Assembly: GCA_964434425.1 (NCBI GenBank)
Contig: CAYSVH010000006.1
Span: 1-64,000, forward strand
DNA length: 64,000 bases
Source: CALMEC01 sp964434425
GTDB lineage: Bacteria; Actinomycetota; Thermoleophilia; Miltoncostaeales; Miltoncostaeaceae
Direction of reading: 5' to 3'
Below, in pieces: positions 26,368-35,455 of this stretch; positions within the stretch are counted from its first letter, which is position 1, and every line of letters begins with the position of its first letter. The notes below the pieces were generated by a model. That model was not told the DNA's origin, searched no databases, and saw nothing but the letters and a program-made list of their open reading frames with translations. A program made the translations under genes and the position numbers.

Positions 26368-27783
26368 TCACCCGTCGGACGACTTCGGACGCACCAGGTC
26401 GGTGATCGAGCCGTCGATCCACTCGGCCGCCAGAGCCGAGGTCTCGGACAGGGTGGGATGCGGATGGATCGTGAGGGCCACATCCGCCGCGACGGCCCCC
26501 ATCTCGAGCGCCAGCACCAGCTCACCGATCAGCTCTCCGGCGTTCGGTCCCGTGATGCCCGCGCCCAGGATCCGGCCCGACTCCGGTTCGGTCAGGAGCT
26601 TGGTGACGCCGTCGGGACGGCCGAGGGTGAGCGCACGTCCGGATGCGCGCCACGGGATGCGGGCGATCTCGACGTCGACCCCGCTCGCCTTCGCCTCCTC
26701 CTCGGTGAGACCCATCCACGCGATCTCGGGGTCCGTGTAGGCGACCGACGGCACGGTCCGCGCGTCGAAGGCGACGTCGTGCCCCGCGATGACCTCGGCC
26801 GCCACCCGCCCCTGATGCGTGGCCCGGTGCGCCAGCATGGGGTTTCCGGTGATGTCGCCGATGGCGAAGATGTTGGACGCACCGGTCCGCAGGGTCGCGT
26901 CCACCGCGATCACACCGCGGTCGTCGACATCCACGCCGGCACGCTCGGCACCGATCAGATCGCCGTTGGCGCAGCGACCCACCGCGACGAGCACACGGTC
27001 CGCCGGAAGCTTCCGCGTCTCTCCGTCCTTCGTGACGTGGACGTGAAGGCCGTCGTCCCGGGTGGTGATGCGGTCGACCCGGGTGTCGAGGTGGATCCCC
27101 GCATAGCGCGCACCGAGCCGCTTCGCGAGTGGCGCGGCCAGGTCGGGATCGCACCCGGTCATGAGCTGGGGCAACGCTTCGACGACCGTGACCTCCGAAC
27201 CAAGGGCGTCGTACACCGTCGCCATCTCGAGCCCGATGATCCCGCCCCCGATCACGACCAGGCGGTTCGGCACGTCCTCCAGTGCCAGCGCACCGGTGGA
27301 GTCCATGATCCGCGGATCGTCCGGAAGGCCGGGGAGCATCACCGGCCGAGAGCCCGCGGCGATGATCGCGTGGCGGAAGTCGACGAGGACATGCCCCTCC
27401 GCACCCGCGACGGACATGCGTGTGGATGACACGAACGTACCCGTTCCCCGGAGCACGGTGACTCCGCGCGTGCGGGCCAGGCCGTCCAGGCCCCTGGTGA
27501 GCGTCGACACCACCGTCCCGGTGGATGAACGCAGACGGTCCAGGTCGATCTCGGGAGGGGCGAAGGCGACGCCGATCTCGTGACCGTGCTCCGCCGCGGT
27601 GATGAGCGACGCGGCATGCAGGAGCGCCTTGGAGGGGATGCACCCGACGTTGAGGCAGACCCCGCCGAGACGGTCGTGCCGCTCGACGAGCACGACCGAG
27701 AGGCCCAGGTCGGCCGCACGGAAGGCGGCCGTATAGCCGCCGGGTCCGCCGCCGAGAACCACGACATCGACGACGTCACTCAC
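26368..27783 (-). CDS. lpdA: Dihydrolipoamide dehydrogenase (E3)
   Basis: A 471-aa FAD disulfide reductase that reoxidises the lipoyl arms of E2. Features in order: VVLGGGPGGYTAAFRAADLG (FAD), redox pair C43 and C48 in GGVCLNVGCIPSKAL, NAD site VIGGGIIGLEMATVYDALG, second FAD motif IFAIGDITGNPMLAHRA, and the catalytic His-Glu pair in IHPHPTLSE. The GTG start overlaps the aceF stop by 4 nt (GTGA). It is the last gene of aceE-aceF-lpdA, so it serves the pyruvate dehydrogenase complex. Confidence 0.96.
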   Translation of the reverse strand: MSDVVDVVVLGGGPGGYTAAFRAADLGLSVVLVERHDRLGGVCLNVGCIPSKALLHAASLITAAEHGHEIGVAFAPPEIDLDRLRSSTGTVVSTLTRGLDGLARTRGVTVLRGTGTFVSSTRMSVAGAEGHVLVDFRHAIIAAGSRPVMLPGLPDDPRIMDSTGALALEDVPNRLVVIGGGIIGLEMATVYDALGSEVTVVEALPQLMTGCDPDLAAPLAKRLGARYAGIHLDTRVDRITTRDDGLHVHVTKDGETRKLPADRVLVAVGRCANGDLIGAERAGVDVDDRGVIAVDATLRTGASNIFAIGDITGNPMLAHRATHQGRVAAEVIAGHDVAFDARTVPSVAYTDPEIAWMGLTEEEAKASGVDVEIARIPWRASGRALTLGRPDGVTKLLTEPESGRILGAGITGPNAGELIGELVLALEMGAVAADVALTIHPHPTLSETSALAAEWIDGSITDLVRPKSSDG

Positions 27784-29156
27784 AGGAGCATCTCCCGCGG
27801 GTCGCGCAGGAGTTCTGTGAGCCGGGTGGTGAAGCGCGCCGCCTCCGCACCGTCGATGACGCGATGGTCGTACGACAGCGAGAGCGGGAGCACGAGCCGC
27901 GGGGAGAAGCCGCGACCGTCCCACACGGGGGCCGTCTTCGCGCGCGAGACCCCGAGGATCGCCACCTCGGGCGCGTTGATGATCGGCGTGAAGGCCGTGC
28001 CGCCGATCCCGCCGAGGCTCGATACGGTGAACGTCCCGCCCTGCATCTGCTCGCGTTTGATCGAACCGTCCCGGGCCGCGCCGGACAGCTCGGTGAGCTC
28101 TCGTGCGATACCGAGCAGGCCCTTGCGGTCCACGTCGCGGATCACCGGGACCATGAGCCCCGCGGGCGTATCGGCGGCGAATCCGAGGTGGTGGTACCGC
28201 TTGAGGACGAGTTCCTCACCGTCGAGCGAGCTGTTGAACGTGGGGAACTCTCTCAGTGCCGCCGAACAGGCCTTGAGCAGCAACGACACCATCGTCACCT
28301 TGACGCCCTCGTCGGCGTGGTCGGCGTTGACCTCCTTGCGGAATGCCTCGAGCTCGGTGATGTCCGCCTCGTCGAACTGGGTGACGTGCGGGATGGCGAC
28401 CCAGTTGCGCGCGAGGGACGGACCGGCGATGCGTGCGATACGCGAGAGCGGCACCCGCTCGATCTCACCGAACGCGGCGAAGTCCGGCGTGGGCCAGTCG
28501 GGCAGGCCCGCCAGGAGTCCGCTCGTCGCCCCGGCACCCTGACCGGCATCGCGCGCGGCGCGGGCGACGTCCTCCAGGGTGATGCGTCCAGCCCGGCCAC
28601 TGCCCGCGATCGTGGCCAGGTCGATTCCCAGCTCGCGAGCCGCACGACGGGCCGCGGGTCCCGCCGCGGGCCGACCATCGGTGGACGACGGAGTACGCGG
28701 CGTGCGGGCTCCGTTCTCCGGTTCTGCCGCCACCACGGGCGCCGGGGGCGAGGCGGTTTCGGTCGCGTCGTCTCCGGATGGCTCGGTGTCCCCGTCGGCC
28801 TGTCTCGAGGTATCGGGCTCGGGGGCTCGCTCGGATTCGTCGTCGACCGCCGCCTCCGGCCCGTCCTCCCCGCTCTCGTCCGCGTCGCTGTCCGACGGTG
28901 ACTCACCCGCGCCGTCCCCTCCCGCCAGGACGACGATCACATCTCCCTGGGAGACCTTGTCGCCGACGCCGACGGCCACCGACTCCACGGTTCCCGCGCC
29001 CGGAGCGGGGACCTCCATGGTCGCCTTGTCGGACTCGAGGACGATCAGCGGATCGTTCTCGGCGACGGTGTCGCCCGGTGCGACCAGGACCTCGATGACC
29101 GGGACATCGCTGAAGTCGCCGATGTCGGGGACGACGATCTCGTTCACCGCTGCCAT
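27780..29156 (-). CDS. aceF: Pyruvate dehydrogenase E2, dihydrolipoamide acetyltransferase
   Basis: A 458-aa E2 with one lipoyl domain (residues 1-78, lipoyl K44 in VLESDKATMEVP) and an acidic Ser/Pro/Glu-rich linker (about 80-160). A peripheral subunit-binding domain follows (AGPAARRAARELGIDLATI), then the catalytic core with YDHRVIDGAEAARF carrying the active-site His and Asp. It transfers acetyl groups to CoA and forms the core of the complex. The start overlaps the aceE end by 13 nt. The single lipoyl domain matches the homodimeric E1 type of complex. Confidence 0.95.
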   Translation of the reverse strand: MAAVNEIVVPDIGDFSDVPVIEVLVAPGDTVAENDPLIVLESDKATMEVPAPGAGTVESVAVGVGDKVSQGDVIVVLAGGDGAGESPSDSDADESGEDGPEAAVDDESERAPEPDTSRQADGDTEPSGDDATETASPPAPVVAAEPENGARTPRTPSSTDGRPAAGPAARRAARELGIDLATIAGSGRAGRITLEDVARAARDAGQGAGATSGLLAGLPDWPTPDFAAFGEIERVPLSRIARIAGPSLARNWVAIPHVTQFDEADITELEAFRKEVNADHADEGVKVTMVSLLLKACSAALREFPTFNSSLDGEELVLKRYHHLGFAADTPAGLMVPVIRDVDRKGLLGIARELTELSGAARDGSIKREQMQGGTFTVSSLGGIGGTAFTPIINAPEVAILGVSRAKTAPVWDGRGFSPRLVLPLSLSYDHRVIDGAEAARFTTRLTELLRDPREMLL

Positions 29157-31819
29157 GGGGGTGCGACCTCCGTATCGATGTCGTAGCGGTCGATGGCCTT
29201 CGCCACGGTCGCCGGACCGACGACCCCGTCATCCGCCAGGGCCGCCAGCGCGGTCACCGCGATGTGGTGACGGTCGACCTCGAAGAAACGACGAAGATTC
29301 TGCCGCGTGTCACTTCGACCGTATCCATCGGTGCCGAGCACGCGGTAGCTCCCCGGAACGTAGGCGCGGATCCCGTCGGGCAGCGCCCGCATGTAGTCGG
29401 TGGCCGCCACGACGGGCCCGTCGTCCGAACCCAGGCACTGGGTGACGTAGGCGGTCCGAGCGGACTCATGGGGATGGAGGGTGTTCCACCGCTCAACGTC
29501 CATCGCCTCCCGGCGAAGCTCGGTGAAGCTGGTGACGCTCCAGACCTCGGCTCCGATCTGGTTGTCCTGTTCGAGGATGTCGGCGGCGTGGAGGACCTCC
29601 CGGAGGATGGTGCCCGAGCCGAGAAGCTTCACCCGCGGCAGGTCGGGGGCGGCCTCACGCACGCGGTGCATGCCACGGATGATCCCGTCGGCGGCGCCGT
29701 CGGGCATTCCCGGCTGCGGCAGGTTCTCGTTGGTGACCGTGAGGTAGTAGAAGCCGGGGTCGAGGTCGGTCAGCATCTTCCGCATGCCGTGCTGGATGAT
29801 GACGGCGACCTCATAGGCGAACGACGGATCGTACGAGTGGCAGTTGGGGATCGTGGCCGCGTGCAGGAGGCTGTGGCCGTCGGCGTGCTGGAGGCCCTCA
29901 CCGTTCAGCGTCGTGCGTCCCGATGTGCCTCCGATCAGGAAGCCACGGGATCGTGAATCCCCGGCGGCCCACAGCAGGTCGCCGACGCGCTGGAAGCCGA
30001 ACATCGAGTAGAAGACGAAGAACGGGACCATGGTGAGACCCGAGTTCGCATATGCCGTGGCGGCAGCGATCCAGGATGCGACGGCGCCGGCCTCGCTGAT
30101 GCCCTCCTGGAGCATCTGTCCCTTCACGTCCTCGCGGTAGTACATGAGCTGCGACTCATCCTCCGGGCTGTACAGCTGCCCGACCTGCGAGAAGATCCCG
30201 AGCTGCCGGAACATGCCCTCCATGCCGAAGGTACGGGCTTCGTCGGCGACGATCGGGACGATCCGCTCCCCGACGGCCCTGTCGCGGAGGTTGACCGAGA
30301 GCGAGCGGACGAACGCCATCGTCGTCGAGATCCGGCGCTCCCCGTGGTCCTCCAGCAGCGCGCCGTACGCATCGAGTGCGGGCACCTCGAGCGATTCGTC
30401 CGTCGGGTTCCGCGCCGGCAGCGATCCGCCGAGCGCCTCCCGGTGCGCGCGCAGGTACTCCATCTCGGGGCTGTCGTACGGCGGTTTGAAGAAGACCGCG
30501 TTGCGCGCGTCCTCGTCCGACAGCGGGACCCGGAACTTGTCGCGAAACTTGACGAGGGCCTCGCCCTTCATCTTCTTCTGCTGATGGGTGATGTTCTGCG
30601 ACTCACCCGCCTCGCCCATCCCGTAGCCCTTGATGGTCTTCGCGAGGATGACGGTGGGCTGACCGGTGTGGTTCACGGCGGCGTGGTAGGCGGCGTAGAC
30701 CTTGCGCGGGCTGTGGCCTCCGCGGTTGAGGCGCCAGATGTCCTCATCCGACAGGTGGGCGACGCGCTCCTTGAGCTCGGGGTAGCGGCCGAAGAACTCG
30801 TCGCGGACGTACTGTGCGTCGCGCGACTTGAACGTCTGGTATTCGCCGTCAACGGCCTCCGTCATGCGCCGACGCAGCAGGCCGTCGTGGTCGGCGGCCA
30901 GGAGCGGGTCCCAGTGCTCGCCCCAGATCACCTTGATCACGTTCCATCCCGCGCCGCGGAACACCGACTCGAGCTCCTGGATGATCTTGCCGTTGCCGCG
31001 GACCGGACCGTCCAGCCGCTGGAGGTTGCAGTTGATGACGAAGATGAGGTTGTCGAGGCCCTCGCGTCCCGCCAGCGAGATGGCACCGAGCGATTCAGGC
31101 TCGTCCATCTCGCCATCGCCCATGAAGGCCCAGACCTTGCGGCCACGCGTGGGGGCCAGGCCCCGCCAGTGGAGGTACTTGAGGAACCGCGCCTGGTAGA
31201 TGGCCATGATCGGGCCGAGCCCCATCGACACCGTGGGGAACTGCCAGAAGTCCGGCATGAGCCACGGATGCGGATACGACGACAGACCGTTGCCGCCGAC
31301 CTCCTCACGGAAGTCCCGGAGGTTCTCCTCACTGAGGCGTCCCTCCAGGTAGGCGCGGGCGTAGATGCCGGGCGAGGAGTGCCCCTGGATGTAGACCAGG
31401 TCTCCGCCGTGCTCGCCGGTCGGCGCGTGCCAGAAGTGGTTGAAGCCGACCTCGTACAGCGTCGCGGCCGATTGGTAGGACGCGATATGACCGCCGAGGC
31501 CACCCTCCGCCTTGTTCGCCTGAAGCACCATGGCCGCGGCGTTCCAGCGGATGGCCGACCGCAGCCGGTTCTCGATGTCCTGGTCGCCGGGGATGGGCTC
31601 CTCGTCTTCGACGTGAATGGTGTTCACGTACGGGGTGTTGAGCGTGACGGGCACGGGGATCCCGTCCAGCGTGGCCTCCCCCAGCACCCTGCCGAGGAGC
31701 TGGCCGGCCCGTTCCGGGCCGTCGCGATCGAGGACGTCGTCGAGGGCGTCCAGCCAATCCCGGAGCTCCGCGTCCTCAGGACGGGCCGGTCGCAGGGTGT
31801 GATCAGTCGAGTCGGCCAT
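29144..31819 (-). CDS. aceE: Pyruvate dehydrogenase E1, homodimeric
   Basis: An 891-aa thiamine-diphosphate enzyme of the AceE (homodimeric E1) class. GDGEMDEPESLGAI followed by LIFVINCNLQRLDGPVRGNG is the ThDP/Mg motif; GGHIASYQSAATLYEVGFNHF and GHSSPGIYARAYLEG are typical of AceE. The start at ATG 31819 is 7 nt after TAGGAT on the minus strand, which favours it over the ATG at 31828 and the longer frame. First gene of the aceE-aceF-lpdA operon, providing acetyl-CoA from pyruvate. Confidence 0.95.
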   Translation of the reverse strand: MADSTDHTLRPARPEDAELRDWLDALDDVLDRDGPERAGQLLGRVLGEATLDGIPVPVTLNTPYVNTIHVEDEEPIPGDQDIENRLRSAIRWNAAAMVLQANKAEGGLGGHIASYQSAATLYEVGFNHFWHAPTGEHGGDLVYIQGHSSPGIYARAYLEGRLSEENLRDFREEVGGNGLSSYPHPWLMPDFWQFPTVSMGLGPIMAIYQARFLKYLHWRGLAPTRGRKVWAFMGDGEMDEPESLGAISLAGREGLDNLIFVINCNLQRLDGPVRGNGKIIQELESVFRGAGWNVIKVIWGEHWDPLLAADHDGLLRRRMTEAVDGEYQTFKSRDAQYVRDEFFGRYPELKERVAHLSDEDIWRLNRGGHSPRKVYAAYHAAVNHTGQPTVILAKTIKGYGMGEAGESQNITHQQKKMKGEALVKFRDKFRVPLSDEDARNAVFFKPPYDSPEMEYLRAHREALGGSLPARNPTDESLEVPALDAYGALLEDHGERRISTTMAFVRSLSVNLRDRAVGERIVPIVADEARTFGMEGMFRQLGIFSQVGQLYSPEDESQLMYYREDVKGQMLQEGISEAGAVASWIAAATAYANSGLTMVPFFVFYSMFGFQRVGDLLWAAGDSRSRGFLIGGTSGRTTLNGEGLQHADGHSLLHAATIPNCHSYDPSFAYEVAVIIQHGMRKMLTDLDPGFYYLTVTNENLPQPGMPDGAADGIIRGMHRVREAAPDLPRVKLLGSGTILREVLHAADILEQDNQIGAEVWSVTSFTELRREAMDVERWNTLHPHESARTAYVTQCLGSDDGPVVAATDYMRALPDGIRAYVPGSYRVLGTDGYGRSDTRQNLRRFFEVDRHHIAVTALAALADDGVVGPATVAKAIDRYDIDTEVAPPWQR

Positions 31820-31960
31820 ACGTTTCATCCTAGTGTCCCCGGATCGGGAGTGCTTCGATGGCGTGGCGGCGAAACACCGCCGGAATCGGGCCATGCGGCC
31901 ACAGTGGTCCGGCAGGTGGCCGTGCGAACCCGGATGGGTCGGACCGCCACAACGGATGGC

Positions 31961-32536
31961 TCACCCGTCAATCGCCGGATCGGGTCGCACGCCGCGAAGG
32001 AAGACATCCGTGAGCCACTCGATCTCGTCGGGGAGTTCCTCGATCGTCGCATCGGGCAGGGGGCGCGCAACCGCGGCGAGACCGATGTGGAAGCGGAGCG
32101 CGGATATCCCCGGGCGGACGAGGCCGTCTCGCCGCGCGAGGGCGAGCACGGTCTCGACCGCCGACATGGCCGCGTCGCGGACCGCGGTGATGTCGGGCAG
32201 CACCGACGCGATGCCGTGCTCGCCGACGATCCTTGTGACCAAAGCACCCAGCCTCAGATCGGCGAGGTCGTACACGAAGTCCCGCCAGACGACCTCCGGA
32301 CCGGATTCCCATTCCGCGGCGGTGCGTGTCGCGATCGCGGTGATCTCACCACTGATCACCTCGGCAATGCCCACCAGCAGATCGTGAGGCGTCGGAAAGT
32401 GCCGATACAGGGTGGCGATGCCGACCCCCGCCTCGCCGGCGATGGAGCGGAGCGAGACGTCGGCCCCCTTCTCTCCGTAGAGCCGCCGGGCGGCGGCGAT
32501 CAGATCGCGCCGCTTGGCACGGGCGTCGGCTCGCAT
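31961..32536 (-). CDS. TetR-family transcriptional repressor
   Basis: A 191-aa regulator. The N-terminal HTH is RRDLIAAARRLYGEKG, then VSLRSIAGEAGVGIATLYRHF; the remainder is a helical ligand-binding domain. GGAGGT lies 3 nt before ATG 32536, excluding the upstream ATG codons. The gene faces an ABC-2-like membrane protein across a 103-bp region with two inverted repeats that overlap the promoters of both genes, so it most likely represses itself and that neighbour. The ligand is unknown; lipophilic drug-like compounds are usual for this arrangement. Confidence 0.93.
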   Translation of the reverse strand: MRADARAKRRDLIAAARRLYGEKGADVSLRSIAGEAGVGIATLYRHFPTPHDLLVGIAEVISGEITAIATRTAAEWESGPEVVWRDFVYDLADLRLGALVTRIVGEHGIASVLPDITAVRDAAMSAVETVLALARRDGLVRPGISALRFHIGLAAVARPLPDATIEELPDEIEWLTDVFLRGVRPDPAIDG

Positions 32537-32560
32537 GGGACCTCCGGGGTGGACGGATAC

Positions 32561-32589
32561 TTGCCCCATCATAGGTGGAGCGTTATGCT
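32561..32589 (+). promoter_or_regulatory. Promoter of the ABC-2-like membrane protein gene
   Basis: -35 TTGCCC (32561-32566) and -10 TATGCT (32584-32589) are 17 bp apart. On the other strand TATGAT (complement of 32568-32573) is a likely -10 for the tetR gene. Confidence 0.65.
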
Positions 32590-32596
32590 CCACCTA
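32572..32596. promoter_or_regulatory. Probable TetR operator, main site
   Basis: A perfect inverted repeat: TAGGTGGAGC (32572-32581), spacer GTTAT, GCTCCACCTA (32587-32596). It covers the plus-strand -10 and touches the minus-strand -10, the usual place for a TetR-family operator controlling divergent genes. Confidence 0.8.
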
Positions 32597-32598
32597 AT

Positions 32599-32615
32599 CG
32601 GAGCACAACGCTCCG
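32599..32615. promoter_or_regulatory. Probable second TetR operator
   Basis: CGGAGC (32599-32604), spacer ACAAC, GCTCCG (32610-32615). It shares the GGAGC...GCTCC half-sites and 5-bp spacer of the first operator, centred 23 bp away, about two helical turns. Confidence 0.6.
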
Positions 32616-32639
32616 CATGGCGGCCCCGAGGAGATCCGC

Positions 32640-33695
32640 ATGTCCACCCCATCCGCACCGGAGCCGCCGCCCGCGGAGGCAACCGCTCACGACGGTCCGC
32701 GACCGAACCTCACGATTGTCGTCGTCGCCCTCACCGTCGCGATCGCCCTCATGCTGTTCGCCTTCGCGACCCCCGCGATCAACTCGGGTGCCGATGACCT
32801 CCCGCTCGCTGTGACCGGACCGCCCTCGGCCGTCGAGCGGATCGTGGAAACGATCGACGAGCGGAGACCCGGCACGTTCGACGTCTCCACCTACGCGTCC
32901 GTCGACGAAGCGAACCGCGCGATCCGTCACCGTGACGCGATCGGAGGGCTGTCCGTCGACCCCGGTGGAGTGACGGTGCAGCTGGCATCGGGCGCGGGCG
33001 CCCCGTACGCGGGACTCCTCCGGAGTCTGGGCGGCGAGCTGGCGGCGACCGGTCGACCGGTGACGTACGTGGATCTCGCGCCTCTCACGGCGGACGACCC
33101 GGCCGGCGTGGGCCTGGGCACCATCGCCCTGCCCATGGTCTTCGGTGGGATGGTGTCGGCCGTGCTGCTCGCGGTACTCATGCGGGTCGGCCCGGGTCGA
33201 CGCATACTCGGGGCGCTCTCGGTCGCCGTCGTGGCCGGATCGGTTGCCGCGATCATCCTGCAGTTCGCACTCGGATCGGTGGACGGCGACTTCTGGCTCA
33301 CCGCCGCGGGGATCGCCCTCGGGATCGCCGCGATCTCACTGGCGGTCCTCGGTCTTCATCGACTGATCGGTTACGCGGGCCTGGCGCTCGGCGCGGTGAT
33401 CATGCTCTTCGTGTCGAATCCCCTGTCGGGACTCACGACCGGTCCTGAATGGCTGCCGCATCCGTGGGGAGAGGTCGGTCAGTTCCTCCCCGTCGGCGCG
33501 GCGGGCACGGTCGTCCGTTCGGCGGCGTACTTCGACGGCAATGGGGCGGGCCGCGCCGTCCTGGTGCTCGCCTGCTGGATGGCCGCAGGCGCCCTTCTCA
33601 TGATGGTCCGGCGTCCCGGCACGTCCGGCCGGACCGCGAAACCCGCCGGGCTGTCGCCAGCCGGTGCGACCGACACCACCGGTGCCGACGGCTGA
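32640..33695 (+). CDS. ABC-2/YhgE-like membrane protein under TetR control
   Basis: A 351-aa protein. It has a cytoplasmic proline-rich tail, one N-terminal membrane segment (TIVVVALTVAIALMLFAFAT), then an extracytoplasmic domain (about 50-155). Six membrane segments follow from about residue 160 (GLGTIALPMVFGGMVSAVLL onward), then a short tail. This is the layout of YhgE/Pip and ABC-2 permease-type proteins linked to export or phage-receptor functions. GAGGAG precedes the ATG. No ATPase gene is adjacent. Divergent TetR control suggests an efflux or envelope-stress role, which is inference. Confidence 0.8.
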   Translation: MSTPSAPEPPPAEATAHDGPRPNLTIVVVALTVAIALMLFAFATPAINSGADDLPLAVTGPPSAVERIVETIDERRPGTFDVSTYASVDEANRAIRHRDAIGGLSVDPGGVTVQLASGAGAPYAGLLRSLGGELAATGRPVTYVDLAPLTADDPAGVGLGTIALPMVFGGMVSAVLLAVLMRVGPGRRILGALSVAVVAGSVAAIILQFALGSVDGDFWLTAAGIALGIAAISLAVLGLHRLIGYAGLALGAVIMLFVSNPLSGLTTGPEWLPHPWGEVGQFLPVGAAGTVVRSAAYFDGNGAGRAVLVLACWMAAGALLMMVRRPGTSGRTAKPAGLSPAGATDTTGADG

Positions 33696-33731
33696 CGCGG
33701 CGTACCCCACGCCGTCCACAGAGGATCCGGC

Positions 33732-33737
33732 TACGCT
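33732..33737 (+). promoter_or_regulatory. -10 element for leaderless methyltransferase gene
   Basis: TACGCT lies 7 nt before ATG 33745, with no ribosome site between them. Confidence 0.5.
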
Positions 33738-33744
33738 CCGGTCC

Positions 33745-34371
33745 ATGACGATGGATCCTCCCGATCGGCCGGCCGAGATCGACTGGGACGCGCGGTTCGA
33801 TCAGGACGAATACATCTTCGGCACTCGCCCGAACACCTTCCTCGAGGAGCACGCCGGGGTGATCCCCGCGGCGGGCCGCGTCCTCGCCATCGCGGACGGC
33901 GAGGGCCGGAACAGCGTCTGGCTCGCCGAGCGGGGACACGCCGTCGACGCCGTCGACGGTTCGGCCGTGGCCGTGGCGAAGGCGCACCGCCTCGCCCGGG
34001 AGCGCGGGGTCACGGTCGACCACCGTCACGGCGATCTCACGACGATGGAGTGGCCGGCGTCGCACTACGACGCCGTCGTGGGCATCTTCCTCCAGTTCCT
34101 CCCCGCCGCGGCCCGGCCGGCACTCTGGGCGCAGGTCCACGCGACGCTCCGGCCGGGCGGGATCCTCCTTCTGATCGGGTACACGCCGAAGCAACGCGTG
34201 TACCGCACCGGTGGGCCCGCGGACGTCGACCGGCTCTACGATCCCGACGGCCTGCGCGACGAGCTCGCGGCGTTCTCGCTCGAACGGTTCGCCGCACTCG
34301 AGTACGAGATGGACGAGGGGGCGGGCCATCGCGGGATGTCCGCGGTGATCGAGGTGATCGCCCGACGCTGA
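33745..34371 (+). CDS. Class I SAM-dependent methyltransferase
   Basis: A 208-aa cytosolic enzyme. The N-terminus WDARFDQDEYIFGTRPNTFL is typical of the TehB/thiopurine-like methyltransferase group. Motif I is VLAIADGEGRNSVWLAERGH; the following acidic end of strand 2 (AVDAVDGS) should bind the SAM ribose. Later blocks HYDAVVGIFLQF and LRPGGILLLIGY complete the fold. The probable start is the first ATG, just downstream of TACGCT. Substrate unknown; members act on small molecules such as tellurite or thiols. Confidence 0.88.
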   Translation: MTMDPPDRPAEIDWDARFDQDEYIFGTRPNTFLEEHAGVIPAAGRVLAIADGEGRNSVWLAERGHAVDAVDGSAVAVAKAHRLARERGVTVDHRHGDLTTMEWPASHYDAVVGIFLQFLPAAARPALWAQVHATLRPGGILLLIGYTPKQRVYRTGGPADVDRLYDPDGLRDELAAFSLERFAALEYEMDEGAGHRGMSAVIEVIARR

Positions 34372-34478
34372 CGATGCGGGCCGCCGGTCCACCACCGTCG
34401 CTCCGTGGGGGCCCACCTCCCGGCTGCCGATGGCGCATAATGACCCCCACTGGTCGGGACCTTCACGAGGAGTCCGTC

Positions 34479-35411
34479 GTGAGCGACATCTTCAAAGACG
34501 ACGCGCAGCTCGACACGAGCCAGGTGGAGGACGTGCGCGCCGAGACCGCGGGCGGACGGGGCATGGGTCGCGGCATGGCCGTCGGCGGCGGCGGGCTCGG
34601 CATCATCGGGCTCATCATCCTGCTTCTCCTCGGCGGGAACCCCCTGGGTTCGGGGGGCGAGTCCCCCAATCTGAACAGCCTCGACGGGCAGCAGGTCGGC
34701 GGACCGTCGACGCCCGGGTCACCCGGCACCAGCCAGGAGCTCGCGGAGCGGTGCCGGACCGGCTCCGACGCCGACCGCTACGAGGACTGCCGCATCGTCG
34801 GCTTCGTCAACAGCGTCCAGGCGTACTGGCGCGACGAGTACCGTCGACAGGGTCAGACGTATCAGCCGGCCCGGACCCGCTTCTTCGCCGACGCGGTGAA
34901 CACCCGCTGCGGATCGGCCAGCGCCGAGATGGGTCCGTTCTACTGTCCCGCCGACCGGTACGTCTACCTGGACCTCGGGTTCTTCGAGGTTCTCCGCAAC
35001 CGCTTCGGCGCCACCGGGGGGCCCTTCGCACAGGCGTACATCGTCGCCCACGAGTACGGCCATCACATCCAGAATCTCCAGGGCGTGCTGCAGCGGATCG
35101 GGAACGACCGCCAGGGTCCCCAGTCGCGCGCCGTGCGTGCCGAGCTCCAGGCCGACTGCTACGCCGGCCTGTGGTTCCATCACGCGGTCTCGACCGGGAG
35201 CATCAACCCGATTGAGGAACGTGACATCGCGGATGGGCTGGACGCGGCCGCCCGAGTGGGGGACGACTACATCCAACGGGAGTTCCAGGGCACGGTGAAT
35301 CCCGAGGTGTGGACGCACGGATCGAGTGCCCAGCGCCAGCAGTGGTTCATGCGCGGCTACGAGACGGGCAACCCCGGCCAGTGCAACACGTTCCAGGGAT
35401 CGATCTCCTGA
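34479..35411 (+). CDS. Neutral zinc metallopeptidase (YpfJ family)
   Basis: A 310-aa membrane-anchored peptidase. After a charged and Gly-rich N-terminus, one membrane segment (LGIIGLIILLLLGG) precedes a Ser/Gly/Pro linker and an external catalytic domain. The zinc site is AHEYGHHIQN (HExxH) with a downstream Glu in RAELQADCYAGLW. Four cysteines (CRTG, DCRI, TRCGS, FYCP) fit the family's disulfides. GTG 34479 follows AGGAG at 34468. Family members have no well-established substrate; an envelope quality-control role is guessed for them. Confidence 0.92.
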   Translation: MSDIFKDDAQLDTSQVEDVRAETAGGRGMGRGMAVGGGGLGIIGLIILLLLGGNPLGSGGESPNLNSLDGQQVGGPSTPGSPGTSQELAERCRTGSDADRYEDCRIVGFVNSVQAYWRDEYRRQGQTYQPARTRFFADAVNTRCGSASAEMGPFYCPADRYVYLDLGFFEVLRNRFGATGGPFAQAYIVAHEYGHHIQNLQGVLQRIGNDRQGPQSRAVRAELQADCYAGLWFHHAVSTGSINPIEERDIADGLDAAARVGDDYIQREFQGTVNPEVWTHGSSAQRQQWFMRGYETGNPGQCNTFQGSIS

Positions 35412-35455
35412 CCCGCTCGACGCCTCAGGGCTCCGAGGGGGCGGCGGCCCCGGCC

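Noticed and set aside
30344..32797. Long plus-strand open frame opposite aceE and tetR (over 800 codons)
   Set aside because: High-GC shadow of aceE; composition is Arg/Val/Leu/Asp-rich without domains, and the minus strand has the clear gene.
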